64,000 nt of DNA, taken from the NCBI RefSeq assembly GCF_034140825.1, contig NC_089043.1, forward strand, positions 26,735,501-26,799,500. Reading direction: 5' to 3'. Positions 43,388 to 57,913 of the stretch are shown here, in pieces. This stretch comes from Oryza sativa Japonica Group (taxonomy: Eukaryota > Streptophyta > Magnoliopsida > Poales > Poaceae). The notes beneath the pieces were generated by a model, which ran no database searches, was not told the DNA's origin, and saw only the letters and a program-made list of their open reading frames with translations. Each line of letters begins with the position of its first letter. The first letter of the stretch is position 1. The translations under genes were made by a program, and so were the position numbers.

Positions 43388-46099
43388 ATGTCAAGTAAGG
43401 TCACATTTCAGATAGTTCACGGTGAAGGAAATATTAGATTTGGTCCAGATGGTGTTGATCTGTCAGATTTTGTAATGACATCTAAGGGCATCGATAGGCC
43501 TGCGGAGAGAACATTTCAGTCAATTTATAGTTGGTTGTTGAGAGGATTTAGAATAGACCAAGAAGTATACACAATGTCAGTGTCAGTTGTAGTGAGTCGT
43601 GCAACAGAAGGTTATTTTTGGGAACTAATGCCGATGGACAGCACTGATGCTTGGAGACGGTATGTGGAAATGGCTTTTGAACGGTCATGGCCCCTCGTTA
43701 TATTTGTGTCGGTAGAAGAGAAAGATATAAATGTTTCAATGCAAACCGAAGATGTAGAGGGTCCTATCAATGCAGGGGATGTTGTTGGACCATCGATGCA
43801 AAATGAGGAAAATCAACCAAGGGAGGAGCAGGCTATGGGCATGGCGGATGAGGGGGAGAGAGTCGGTATAATTGTTGATGAAATGGAGAGGGAAGATTCG
43901 GATAATGAGGAAGTGGACGACGACGCATCATCCGATGAGGAAGGTGATGTAATGGCCACTGATTGGGCAAATGAGGACTTCTCTGGACTTGTTATATCAG
44001 AGGGTGATCATGTACCCTGGGAGTATAAGGAGAACGAGGTAATTGAGGGTGCAAGGTATGCTCATAAGGATGAGATGAAGGAGGCGGTGAAGCATTGGGC
44101 AGTTTCCTTGCAGAGAGAGTTTAGGGTGGTCAAGTCAACAAATTATGTGTATGAAGTGAGGTGCATGAAGGAAGATTGTCCGTGGCGTGTCCATGCATAT
44201 AAGGGTAAATGGAATGATTATTGGAAAGTTAGCATTGTGACCGAGCACAAGTGCTACTTACAAGGGGTGGAGAAGTATCACCGAAACATCACTTCAGCTT
44301 TTGTGGCAAGTGAGATGTACAGCAGTGTTGTTGGTAACATTGGCTTTGAACCAAAATCAATTATTAGGCACATCGAGAACAAATTCAAGTACACCATAAG
44401 CTATGCAAAGGCCTGGAGAGCCAAACAAAAGATCATTGAGATGAGGTATGGCACATTTGAAGCTTCTTATGATAATTTGCCTCGTTTGTTAGCCACCATT
44501 GCCCAGAGGAATAATAATACGTACTATGACCTACATACATTTACATCGGTTGATGATCGAACAAAGAGTGTGCTGCAAAGAGCCTTTTTCTCATTGGGTG
44601 CTTGCATCAATGCTTTTGTGCATTGTCGACCTGTTCTATGCATAGATGGAACTTTTATGACAGGTAAATACCGAGGTCAGATATTGACAGCAATTGGGTG
44701 TGATGGGAACAACCAGGTTCTACCTATGGCTTTTGCATTTGTAGAGAGTGAGAACACTGAAAGCTGGTACTGGTTCCTAGAGAGAGTGCACATTGCAGTG
44801 GTGCGTATGAGGCCCAACGTTTGCCTTATACATGATCGTCACGCGGGTATGTTGCGGGCTATTGACTACTTGCAGAACGGTTGGGATGAGAAGGGACTTC
44901 CAGCTAAGTGGCCTGATGTTCGGAGTCGGTGGTGCATGCGTCACATGGGTGCAAATTTCTACAAGCAATTCAAGAACAAGCATCTCATGGAGCTCTTTAA
45001 GAGGCTCTGTGCACAGAACCAAGAGAAGAAATTTAATGAGTTGTGGGACAAGTTGGATGAGTTGACAACGAAGCAAACAGATGAGCAATCTCGCAGACCA
45101 CTAGTTGAAGGTGACGAGCCTCCCATACCTCTTGGTGCATTACATGATGACCCACCAACAATGAGAAGGAGGTCAGGGTCGTCCATCAGAAATTTCACTC
45201 AGTGGATTGAGAATGAGCCTAAGGAGAAGTGGTCTCTATTGTTCGACACCGATGGATCTCGGTATGGCATAATGACAACCAATTTGGCAGAGGTGTACAA
45301 CTGGGTAATGCGAGGAGTTCGGGTACTTCCATTGGTTGCTATTGTTGAATTCATCCTTCACGGCACGCAAGCGTACTTTAGGGATCGATACAAGAAAATT
45401 GGTCCGTCCATGGCCGATAACAACATAGTGTTTGGCAACGTAGTGACAAAGTACATGGAAGATAAAATCAAAAAGGCACGGAGACATCGAGTTGTTGCTC
45501 AAGGCACACAAGTGCATCGGTATGAAATAATGTGTGTTGATAGGAGCAGGCGTGGTATCTATCGCAAGCAAGCCGTGCAGGAATGTGTCTTGAAGGCGGA
45601 TGGTGGATGTACCTGCAGTTGTATGAAGCCGAAGCTTCATCACCTTCCTTGCTCACACGTTCTTGCTGCTGCCGGTGATTGTGGCATATCTCCCAATGTG
45701 TACGTCTCAAATTATTTCAGGAAAGAAGCAATCTTTCATACATGGAGTGAGGAGATATATGGGTTCGGGATCTCAGGATCTTACACAACGCTGAGTGCCC
45801 AAGTTTTTTATATTCCAGATCCATCTAAGTTAAGGGTGAAAAAGGGTCGACGCCAAACTAGACGCATCAGAAATGATATGGATGAGTCAGAAGCAGGTGG
45901 GAGGACTTTACGCTGCAGCAAGTGTGATCTGCTCGGCCATACTTACAAGAAATGCCCGAAGAATGCAGAAGTTCCAAGCGGCGCAGATGCTAGTCCATCT
46001 GGACAGGCAAGTGATGGTAGGCGACCACCTGGTGAAGGAACAACAAGCAGGCGCGCAAGACCAAGGCGTCGTCGCGCAGCAGGCGATTCCATGGTGTAA
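43388..46099 (+). CDS. MURA-type Mutator transposase
   Basis: A single open frame of 903 residues. Order: N-terminal region (1-130), an acidic stretch (DSDNEEVDDDASSDEEGD, about 180-195), MuDR-type DNA-binding domain (about 213-300; GARYAHKDEMKEAVKHWAVS, CPWRVHA), the RNase-H-like MULE domain (about 415-635) with candidate catalytic residues D420 (CIDGTFMTGKY), D483 (LIHDRHAGM) and E635 (TNLAEVYN), a SWIM zinc finger (about 740-765; CTCSCMK..HLPCSH) and a CCHC knuckle (CSKCDLLGHTYKKC, about 842-855), with a basic tail. It cuts and joins element ends and would recognise the inverted repeats. The start at 43388 follows a splice acceptor; an upstream in-frame ATG is intronic. No lesion is seen, so the enzyme may be active. 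The DDE assignment is by motif similarity. Confidence 0.93.
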   Translation: MSSKVTFQIVHGEGNIRFGPDGVDLSDFVMTSKGIDRPAERTFQSIYSWLLRGFRIDQEVYTMSVSVVVSRATEGYFWELMPMDSTDAWRRYVEMAFERSWPLVIFVSVEEKDINVSMQTEDVEGPINAGDVVGPSMQNEENQPREEQAMGMADEGERVGIIVDEMEREDSDNEEVDDDASSDEEGDVMATDWANEDFSGLVISEGDHVPWEYKENEVIEGARYAHKDEMKEAVKHWAVSLQREFRVVKSTNYVYEVRCMKEDCPWRVHAYKGKWNDYWKVSIVTEHKCYLQGVEKYHRNITSAFVASEMYSSVVGNIGFEPKSIIRHIENKFKYTISYAKAWRAKQKIIEMRYGTFEASYDNLPRLLATIAQRNNNTYYDLHTFTSVDDRTKSVLQRAFFSLGACINAFVHCRPVLCIDGTFMTGKYRGQILTAIGCDGNNQVLPMAFAFVESENTESWYWFLERVHIAVVRMRPNVCLIHDRHAGMLRAIDYLQNGWDEKGLPAKWPDVRSRWCMRHMGANFYKQFKNKHLMELFKRLCAQNQEKKFNELWDKLDELTTKQTDEQSRRPLVEGDEPPIPLGALHDDPPTMRRRSGSSIRNFTQWIENEPKEKWSLLFDTDGSRYGIMTTNLAEVYNWVMRGVRVLPLVAIVEFILHGTQAYFRDRYKKIGPSMADNNIVFGNVVTKYMEDKIKKARRHRVVAQGTQVHRYEIMCVDRSRRGIYRKQAVQECVLKADGGCTCSCMKPKLHHLPCSHVLAAAGDCGISPNVYVSNYFRKEAIFHTWSEEIYGFGISGSYTTLSAQVFYIPDPSKLRVKKGRRQTRRIRNDMDESEAGGRTLRCSKCDLLGHTYKKCPKNAEVPSGADASPSGQASDGRRPPGEGTTSRRARPRRRRAAGDSMV

Positions 46100-46401
46100 C
46101 AATGCTTTCGATTTAGGAAATAAAATGCTGTTGTGATGTAATGAGTGTTCGGACTAAATACTTCTATCGTGTAATTTCAATTCAATGTTGTTGTAATGAG
46201 TACCTCCGACTATTGTTGTACTAGTAGTATTGCGAATTATTCGGTGTTGTATCATAATGTTATCGTGATGAGTGTTCGGACTAAACACTTTTGTTTGTTT
46301 GTACTCTTGTTTAATATGTGTTAGTAATTCGCTTATGAACATTTATTACTTATGTTGAACTAATTATTTATATGTTTCTGATCAACCTATTTGATGCAGG
46401 T

Positions 46402-49283
46402 ATGGCGTACGACACACCGGCGCTGTTGAACCGTGGGATTGACAGGAACCACCGCTCGTTCCTGTCAGCAGTCGAGGGTGCACAGCTCGGCACCTTCCGT
46501 CCACGCACGTCGCGCGAGTGGTTGCGTGTCGACCCCCGTCACGTTCCTTGGTACGCGTATGTTCACATTTCAACTCAACTTTGCTTTGTGTTGTACTTAT
46601 GTTTGAAGTTTGCTCTATACAGGTTGCGTGCGGCAGGCCTTCTACCACTTTGTAGGCTTGTTGAGGCGGCGGCGGACGACCGTGACCCAGCGAAGCGGTG
46701 GGATGCAGACCGGTCACTCCTTGCCGCTCTTATAGACCGCTGGAGACCTGAGACGCACACGTTCCACCTTCCCTGTGGGGAGATGGCTCCGACACTGCAG
46801 GACGTGTCGTACCTGCTCGGGCTACCGCTGGCGGGAGCAGCAGTTGGTCCCGTGGACGGTGTTTTTGGGTGGAAGGAGGATATCACTGCGCGCTTCGAGC
46901 AGGTGATGCGCCTTCCACACCTAGGACCGACCACCACCCTTCCTCCGTACTCTACAGTCGGGCCTAGCAAGGCTTGGTTGCTCCAGTTCACTGTAAGTAA
47001 ATAAGTTGTTATTATCATACGTGCTTATTTGCGACCGAATGAGTGTTTTGTACTAACATTTCATTCTTAATTGTAGGCGGACCTTCTGCACCCTGACGCT
47101 GATGATTACTCGGTCCGACGCTCCCTTGAGGCGTACCTGTTGTGGTTGTTCGGGTGGGTGATGTTCACTAGCACCCACGGGCACGCTGTGGACTTCCGGC
47201 TGGTCCACTACGCACGGTCCATCGCGGATGCTCAGCCACAGGACGTGCCGCAGTGGAGCTGGGGTTCTGCCGTGCTAGCAGCCACGTACCGTGCCCTCTG
47301 TGAGGCGTGCACGAAGACTGACGCGGGAGCGATCATCGCTGGCTGCCCTATGTTGCTTCAGCTTTGGGCAGCCGAGAGGTTTGCCATAGGTCGACCAGTG
47401 GTGGACAGCGCACCCTACGGGGTTGGTCGCAGCGCGCAGTGGCCAGAGGACGGTCCCACGATGGGGACTTACTGGTGTCGACGTGGGGTTAGTGCAACTT
47501 CGCTGCGTTATAAGTTTATCAGTCGTCTTTTTTTTTCTTCACATAACATGTCTAATTCCGATCATGTTTATTGCAGCGTCGTTACGCTCACGTCCAGGTG
47601 AGACGTGGTTACCCGGACTTCGTGTTCGAGTTTGACCGTCTCCAGCCGAGCGACGTCATCTGGGAGCCGTACACAGAAGAGGCCGTCGCTGCGAGAGCAC
47701 CGCTAGGACTTTCGTCCTTGTGCACACGCGACCAGGCTTACTGGCTCACCATCCTGCCGATGGTGTTCGACATTTTCGTTGAGCCTCACTGCCCGCAGCG
47801 TGTGATGAGACAGTTCGGACTTAGGCAGGTGTTTCCGGGCAACGTGCAGCCGACCGTCCTCCCTGCCGACCACTCGTGAGTTCGGATTGTTCATTTCTAA
47901 ATTTTTATGATAATTACTTCATCGAGCCATATAATTTACCTCTCTTCACAGGTTGACTTGACGGGGACAGCTAGCAGGCGCACTTTGGGCTCCACGTGTA
48001 CAACAGTACGTTGACGACTGGGTGTTAGCTACAGAGGAGGTGATCAACGAGCTCTTCCCACACACGGAGGAGAACTACCGTGACTACCTTCGCTGGTACC
48101 TTCCTCGCACTCGTGCGCGTGTGACCTTCACTCCAGACGCCCCAGAGCCGCACGTTGCCGCTGTCACGGACGCGTATCCCACGCACCGTGACCGAGACTA
48201 CTTCGTGGCGGTACGTCCAATTTGTATTACTTCTTACAATTATTTCATTTATCTTGCATAATATAGGACAACTACTGAATTTGTTATTTCCATCTTGCAT
48301 AGGCTGATGCCGCACGGGATATCAGTGCCGATATCACCGCAGTCCAAGTGAGGTTGAACAGAGGTTTGCACTTGACTGACGTTGAGCAGAGGGTGACCTT
48401 CGACCGGATGCAGGAGAAGATGCGTGCGGTCATGCGCGTCTTCTCCTGTCGCAGCGCCGTGGACGTCGTACCTCCAGCTGGTCCGGTACAACCACGGCCT
48501 CGCGCGCCTACCGTCGGAGCAGGACCTCGACCTACGGCACCTATTTCGCACGGTACTGCTCAGCCCAGAGGTTTCTTAAGTTTTGTTTCTGTTTTTGTAC
48601 GAAAACATCACCCCGTCGTAACTTGATGATCCATCCTCGCAGGACCTCGTTTGCCTTCGAGCGCCCCTAGCTTTGGATCAGTGCGACCTACAGCACCGGT
48701 TTCGCACGGTACAGTTCAGCCCAGATATTAGTTCATTTTTGTTTCAGCTTTTGCACGATTATGTCACCATGTTTTAACTGCACGTTTCCTCATCGCAGGA
48801 CCTCGTCTGCCTTCGAGCGCGTTCGCAGGCACGACCGGCGCTTCCACGAGCTCCGCAGGGGCGTTCGCCACCTCTTCGGGCGCGTTCGCCAGCTCTTCCT
48901 CTCACGGAGCGTCGATCCCTCGCCCACACGGTACTTTACTTTTTATTAATACTGTTAAATACCTGTACGAAACTGATGGTCCTTGTCCAGCAGGATTTGC
49001 AGCCGGGATCTTCGGTACTGGGGCCTCTTCGTCTCACGCCGGTAGGACTGGTCCTACTAGCCAGTTCTACGACGACGACTTGCACGGTGCAGACCACCAC
49101 GACGTACTAGGCTCCTCTCAGCTTGGAGGAGCTCCAGAGGCGCACACTCAGGAGCAGCCAGAGGTCACACCTGTACAGGCAGGACGGGTTGGCCGTGCCG
49201 TACCCCCGGACCGACTCACGTACTCCCACGGGCACATTAGGGCGCAGGGTAGGAGGGACAGGGGTAAGAGGCCTCGTCAGTAG
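46402..49283 (+). CDS. Plant mobile domain (PMD) gene carried by the MULE, with one in-frame stop
   Basis: Exons inferred from splice sites: 46402-46550, 46623-46992, 47077-47487, 47577-47875, 47952-48210, 48303 onward, several small exons, and a last one ending at 49283 (..GKRPRQ). Frames join cleanly. PMD hallmarks: LRAAGLLPLCRLVEA, DRSLLAALIDRWRPETHTFH, EMAPTLQDVSYLLGLPLAG, SLEAYLLWLFGWVMFTSTHG, LQLWAAERFAIGRP. After exon 4 the frame reads S-L-T and then TGA (47959-47961), where the sequence goes on RGQLAGALWAPRVQQYVDDW; one base (CGA to TGA) would explain it. The predicted short product is about 350 residues and keeps most of the domain. The acceptor at 46399 implies an upstream 5' exon. 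Host PMD proteins (MAIN, MAIL1) are nuclear and needed for transposon silencing; the job of the MULE-borne copy is unknown. No promoter could be identified. Confidence 0.8.
48541..48960 (+). repeat. Tandemly duplicated mini-exon/intron units in the PMD gene tail
   Basis: The unit CGCACGGTAC-GTTCAGCCCAGA..ATCCTCGCAGGACCTCGT-TGCCTTCGAGCGC occurs at about 48549-48662 and 48708-48820, period about 160 bp, so exon and intron were copied together. It expands a Pro/Ser/Arg-rich tail. Confidence 0.65.
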
Positions 49284-50061
49284 TGTTCTACCTCTTCAGT
49301 CCTTATGTGACCGTTTCTTTTGGCTTACAAACTTGTAAAGCAGTACTACTTTTGCTATTACTACTGCAGTACTACTTGTGTTTGTCTCGTCTACATAGTT
49401 CTTTTCATTCATATGGTGCTAGAACAACTTATGCTCACGACAACACACTTTCGGCGCTGCACGGTAGTGTCAGATCCAGTAGCGCGCACAGTCCACAACA
49501 GCACACATGAAAAGCGGCAGCTCGAGTTATCACTATCAACTTTCGGCGCTGCCTGTTTACATAAAGTGAATCACGCCCACGCGTGATCGTCTTGTCACAT
49601 CTAATGAATAATGTATCTCATTGAGTTCACATATATTGCAGTGAAAACGACGCTATATAATTGACAATCTGAAGGCAACCTCTTCATATTTTCTTTCCCA
49701 CTAGCACACAACACACGAAAATGGAAGTCTATTCATTGGTAATACGTAATCTAGATTTGAGATTATGTAGAACATTCTTCACTACAATTTTACATTTTGG
49801 CAGCAAACCAAATATGATCAAATGCAATTTTACCTTACCAAATATTTGGTCGTGAAGAAAAATTTGGCACTAACAATCCAAATATGCCCTAAAAATTAAT
49901 AAAATATTTGTACGGTAACAAAATATTTGTACGGTAACAATCCAAATATGCCCTAAAAAATAATAAAATTGTATTTTACCAGTCTTGGAGATTTTAATTT
50001 TGTATAGTTTTCAATATAAAAAGATTTGATAACTATTGATATTTATACAAAAATATAGAGC
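49284..50061. other. MULE 3' non-coding part with MITE-like sequence
   Basis: Short near-repeats of CACTTTCGGCGCTGC (49449) and CAACTTTCGGCGCTGC (49537), then AT-rich text (49785-49960) with ATTTTGGCAGCAAACCAAAT and a duplicated AAATATTTGTACGGTAACAA (49904, 49922). No gene. Confidence 0.5.
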
Positions 50062-50481
50062 ACAGTATAAAATCGCCCTAGCGGAGGGCGGCAAGGGGGC
50101 CGCCTGCAAAATTCCATGCCCCCTCGCCGCCCATTTGCAGGCGGCCCCCCGCACAGTACAAAATCGCCCTCGCGGAGGGCGGCAAGGGGGCCGCCTGCAA
50201 AATTTCATGCCCCCCCTCGCCGCCCATTTGCAGGCGGCCCCCCGCACAGTACAAAATCGCCCTCGCAGAGGGCGGCAAGGGGGCCGCCTGCAAATTTCGT
50301 TGACGGCCGTCGCCCGAGAGCGAACGGCCGTCTGCCACGTCATTTTCGCCGCCCTCTGGGAGGGCGATTTTTAAAAATCGCCCTCCCAGAGGGCGGTAGG
50401 CGACTACTTCCGTCAATTTTCAAAATGGAAAATTATTTTTGTAAAACTTTTAATAAAAAAAATTATAAATAAAAAAAATTC
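50062..50481 (-). repeat. Right terminal inverted repeat of the MULE
   Basis: Inverted copy of the left end: units with CCGCCTGCAAAATTCCATGC at about 50100 and 50191 and a third unit at 50282, then GACGGCCGTCGCCCGAGAGC, and the AT-rich outer end to 50481. It contains an extra inverted pair at about 50350-50398 (GCCCTCTGGGAGGGCGAT / ATCGCCCTCCCAGAGGGC). Confidence 0.9.
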
Positions 50482-50584
50482 CCTTCTCTCTTCTCTCTGC
50501 AAACAAGTTGTATTCTACGGATATACTGCGCCGCTAGGGTTTGCGCCGGCGCCATCTCCCTCGGATCTGTCATCGCCATCGCAC

Positions 50585-54585
<4,001 letters not shown>

Positions 54586-55470
54586 ATTTATTTCAAGTTA
54601 TATAAATGTTTGTGCATGCGAATGCGTTGTATGATACAGTTACTAATCTATAGAAAGAAACCTGTTGGAGTTTTAGAGAGGAAATGTTGTTAATCAATTT
54701 GTCAGCATACTCTCTCAACTCAGAATGTTTTTTTTTCACATGCTGGGTCTAGACGAAACAGGCTCACCAAGGAGAGTCAAGCTTTCATAGATCTCTGGAG
54801 TTACTCAGTATTTCGGTACTTCCAATCTTCCATAAGTATGAATTGAATGAAATATATTCTTCTAACGTACTATTTCTCTTGTCTGCCAATTTCCCTGCAA
54901 AAACGAAATGCCAGTACTCAACAGTAAGATTTGAACAGTATTTAGCTCTTGTGCCATTAACTGTTCCGGGCACAAACTTTTGAGGCTAGTTGAAGTAAAT
55001 TATCATACGTTGCCCTCTGCAAATTATTGCAAATGTGCTGACCATGGAAGGTTTATGTCACTGTACAGCAACAAGCAGTTTGTGTATATTGGCACCTTTT
55101 TCAGAAATTGCACAGCGGAAAGGCGCAAAAATCTTTTCGAGGTCATTTTATATATACACGAGTGTTCTTTTGATCGGCCACTGAATCTATAGAAAGAACT
55201 TTGATCTGGGTGGAAGAGAAATTTAGTACTACTAATATCTGCATTCAGCTTATTTCAATTTATACTCCTTTCTACCTAAGTTCATTTCAAGAGTGATTTT
55301 ACAGTACTTGAGAAGGTATCAGGATGTATCATATTTTCTAATGTAAAATTTGATATCTTTTAGTATCTTCAGTATTAATATTAAAATGTACGAAAATTTA
55401 CATAACAAAATTTGGTACTTTTTTTATCAAAGGGCCTTAACCCTTCATTTCCACTAAAAGAAATGTCACA
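54586..55470. other. 3' flank of the F-box gene, no gene seen
   Basis: AT-rich. A 70-codon frame at 54980-55192 and its neighbours show no family traits. Confidence 0.4.
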
Positions 55471-55479
55471 GTTTACAGC

Positions 55480-56230
55480 AGAAAAAAAAAAAGAAAACAA
55501 CTGCATCTAGAGCTTATAAAAGCGACAACAGACATTCAACAGTTGACTCTCTTCAACAGGCTAACAACTTTGCTCTTCTGTTCAAAAGCTAGACATTTCT
55601 CTCTTCTCTTCTAATCTGATCAGCTGCTTGTAATCCTTCTGAAGCTGGCACGCCACCCATGTCGTGAATTGAACACCTCATTTGTGACCTGCTTTAGGCT
55701 CTGTTTTTTTTAGCTTAAGATTATTATAATCTAGATTATTGAGTCAGATTACTATAAGTTAGATTGTTACAATCTATAGTAGAATAAGCGGTTATTTGTA
55801 TCTTTCCTAGATTATTAGAGCCTAGATTATTGGGTTTGCAAGTCTAAAGAGGGAGTGGGGTGGCATGGTGGGTAATTTTTCACCCAATAATCTAGAAAAA
55901 GCTCACCTAAATGAGCTTATCAGATTATAATAAGTTGGGCTCCAGATTATAATAAGCTACTTCAATAAGTTGTCTATTTCTTTTAGCTTACTCCCAATAA
56001 TTTGGATTATAATAATCCCAAGCTGAAAGAAATAGGGCCTTAGCAATTGGATTCCCCATCGCAGCTTTTCTTGATTTCCCACCTGTCTCTGCAAAATAAC
56101 CCAATCATGCATCCATGAGCACGCTTGATATAAAATGTCAGTGGGATCCTGTGACAACAACCGTTTAAAACAGGTTTTATTTCTTGTTTTCCAGACAGAC
56201 CATAACACAGCTGCTGTCCCTACCAACAGT
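55480..56230 (-). mobile_element. LINE 3' fragment with zf-RVT-like end, split by a MITE
   Basis: Minus-strand frame MVGTAAVLWSVWKTRNKTCF.. DPTDILYQACSWMHDWVILQ (56226 down to about 56050) is the conserved tail of plant LINE reverse-transcriptase proteins (W..WK.RN..CF). It continues on the far side of the MITE with ..VFNSRHGWRASFRRITSS and then a stop (about 55600). This is a dead 3' fragment. The upstream part of the same protein appears at 57215-57406. Confidence 0.65.
55694..56042. mobile_element. Tourist-type MITE inside the LINE fragment
   Basis: Spans 55697-56039, inverted ends GGCTCTGTTTTTTTTAGCTT / AAGCTGAAAGAAATAGGGCC, with TTA on both sides (55694-55696, 56040-56042). The interior is rich in AATCTAGATTATT-type palindromes. 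Non-coding. Confidence 0.85.
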
Positions 56231-56339
56231 AAGTGTTTATAAAATTTGGTACTTACCTCGTAAGGAAAGTAAAATTTCTCTTATTTCAAACAGACAAGGT
56301 GGGTGGCAAGTGTGTGAAGAACCTGCCAACTACAGCCAT

Positions 56340-56928
56340 ATGCTGCCGCGCTCGCAGCCCCATGGGCCACGGGCCGTAGGCCGTGCTTGTGCTGTTTGCC
56401 TGGAACATGGGCCGGACCGGCTCGGCCCGTGCCGTCTCGTTCCTGGGCCGGGCCTTATGCGGCCCATTTCGTCGTCGTTCCGCCGCGCCGCCTACGCCGA
56501 TCTACATCCGCCGCGCCGCTGTTCCCGCCTGCGAGTGCGAGAGGAGCAGCGGCGCCGTCGTCCTTCTGCCGCCGGTGACCACACGTTTATACGCAATTCC
56601 TCTTTCTCATCCCTCTCTAACCACACCCTTTTTTGTTCTTTTTTTGCCTTATAAACATTTGTCTTCTGTTCGTTCTAGATCTGGAAGCTCTGGTTTCTTT
56701 TCTTTCTTTTTTTTTTTGCTGTTAATTTTCCTTAACCTTAATTAGGGGAGTACTGTACTAACGGCAGTTTGTTTTCTTCACCCCAAAATCTCGGGGCCTC
56801 CATGTCGCATGCTACATCCGCCCCTGTCGATGGGGATCGAGTTCGAGTGAAAGAATCGTCTTGCCGCTCGCTGTTGCGTCGACGGTACCGAAACAGATCA
56901 AGTTCGTTCCTCTTTCGATTTGCAATTT

Positions 56929-56968
<40 letters not shown>

Positions 56969-57214
56969 ACTTTTCAGCGTTTATCATTCTGTTTGTTTTT
57001 ATAACAAAGCTGCTATTTTCATTGCGGCGGATGGAATTGGGGACTAGGGTGGAGCAATTACTTCTGTTGCACAGTTTTAACTCTTGTAGTGTGGTCGCTC
57101 ATGCTTTAATTCAGGCTCTTCCCTCTTCTTTGATTTTTGCTAGAATTGAGCTCATCGTCATTGCGGAGTTGCGAAAGATTCTTGTATTATGTTCACACCA
57201 AATTTCCTAGAAAA
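56340..57214 (+). pseudogene. Orphan 5' end of an F-box gene (promoter, exon 1, part of intron 1)
   Basis: ATG at 56802 opens an exon to 56901 ending at AA|GTTCGT, the same donor and phase as exon 1 of the gene at 50585; the end of the exon is nearly the same (SSCRSLLRRRYRNRS against ASCRSVRRRRYREQT). Intron similarity continues (AACAAAGCTGCTATTTT.., GGATGGAATTGG) to about 57050. Then it stops; no F-box exon follows. The upstream part has GGCCCA-type motifs (GGGCC repeats, 56363-56465). A (CTG)n run sits at 56938-56970. It is wedged between two pieces of a LINE, so it came as an insertion or rearrangement. Confidence 0.7.
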
Positions 57215-57410
57215 TTAGGAGTGTCTGGTTGGTTTCCGGGGTGTGTTGGGTGACTCCACAACGAGGTTCCACCAATGCTCTATCGTTTGGCAGTCCGGCC
57301 ATTTATCCATTTGGAGGTCAGTGCTAGTCCACCTCTGGATTTCCGTCCAGATTCTCCCTATGACTATGCATCTGGCGAAGAGATTCTCCTTGTGATGTTG
57401 TTTCACATAT
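57215..57410 (-). mobile_element. LINE fragment (upstream part of the 56230 piece)
   Basis: The minus frame (ENLFARCIVIGRIWTEIQRW.., IEHWWNLVVESPNTPRKPTR) fits the zinc-finger region before the W..WK.RN motif of LINE proteins. The order matches the fragment that ends at 56230. Broken. Confidence 0.55.
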
Positions 57411-57432
57411 TAGATCCACTATTAATTGTGCT

Positions 57433-57665
57433 TAGAGCAAGTTTAATAGTGTAGCCAACTACTAGCTCCAATTCATCTATAGCTAATCTAATAGCTATTT
57501 CATACAACAATTACATACTACAATATTAATGTATGGTCCTACCTGTCATACACACACAGTGTCTTGAAGTCCGTGTACAGCTGGCTATAAATCTATAGCC
57601 CGCTGTCCTTCTCTCTCTTCATTTATCTTCTTAAAATATGTTTGTAGCTGCTATTGTACCTGCTC
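57433..57665. mobile_element. Tourist-like MITE
   Basis: Inverted ends AGAGCAAGTTTAATAGTGTA / GCTGCTATTGTACCTGCTCT, with inner words CTATAGCTAATCTAATAGCT and GGCTATAAATCTATAGCC, as in a very common rice MITE. No clean target duplication. Confidence 0.7.
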
Positions 57666-57913
57666 TAATTGTAAAACAATGGTAGTACTATCTTGAAGCA
57701 ATGGTTGAACAGAAGGTCAATGCAGATGCAACCTGCAGGCTTGCTAGTCAACGAAACGCGTGCATTTGCATCGTCGTTGTGTCATGTCGTCAAGCTGGCA
57801 GGTCAAAGCTAAGCTAGGACGACGTGCGACTGTGACACTTCACCTGCAGATACATACACCCACAGTTTCTGACTTCTCAATTCAGTCGGCCATGCTGCCT
57901 TGATGATCGATCG
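57666..57913. other. WAK-f upstream region
   Basis: Within 250 bp of the start; no TATA box was seen with confidence. It does not match the promoters of WAK-a to WAK-e by eye. Confidence 0.35.

Larger units (their letters stand above)
42535..50490 (+). mobile_element. Complete Mutator-like element (7,938 bp) with MURA-type transposase and a PMD gene
   Basis: The element is 42544-50481, flanked by a perfect 9-bp duplication CCTTCTCTC (42535-42543, 50482-50490). Terminal inverted repeats of about 390-420 bp begin GAATTTTTTTTATTTATAAT. Their outer ~110 bp are AT-rich; the inner part is made of GC-rich ~92-bp tandem units. Between them, on one strand, are a transposase gene (43388-46099) and a plant-mobile-domain gene (46402-49283). 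Exact target duplication, matching ends and an unbroken transposase frame point to a young, potentially autonomous element. The right repeat carries an extra small palindrome (ATCGCCCTCCCAGAGGGCGG side) not present on the left. Confidence 0.93.

Noticed and set aside
42544-50481. Reading the 7.9-kb element as an LTR element
   Set aside because: The terminal repeats are inverted, not direct, the duplication is 9 bp, and the protein is a MURA transposase.
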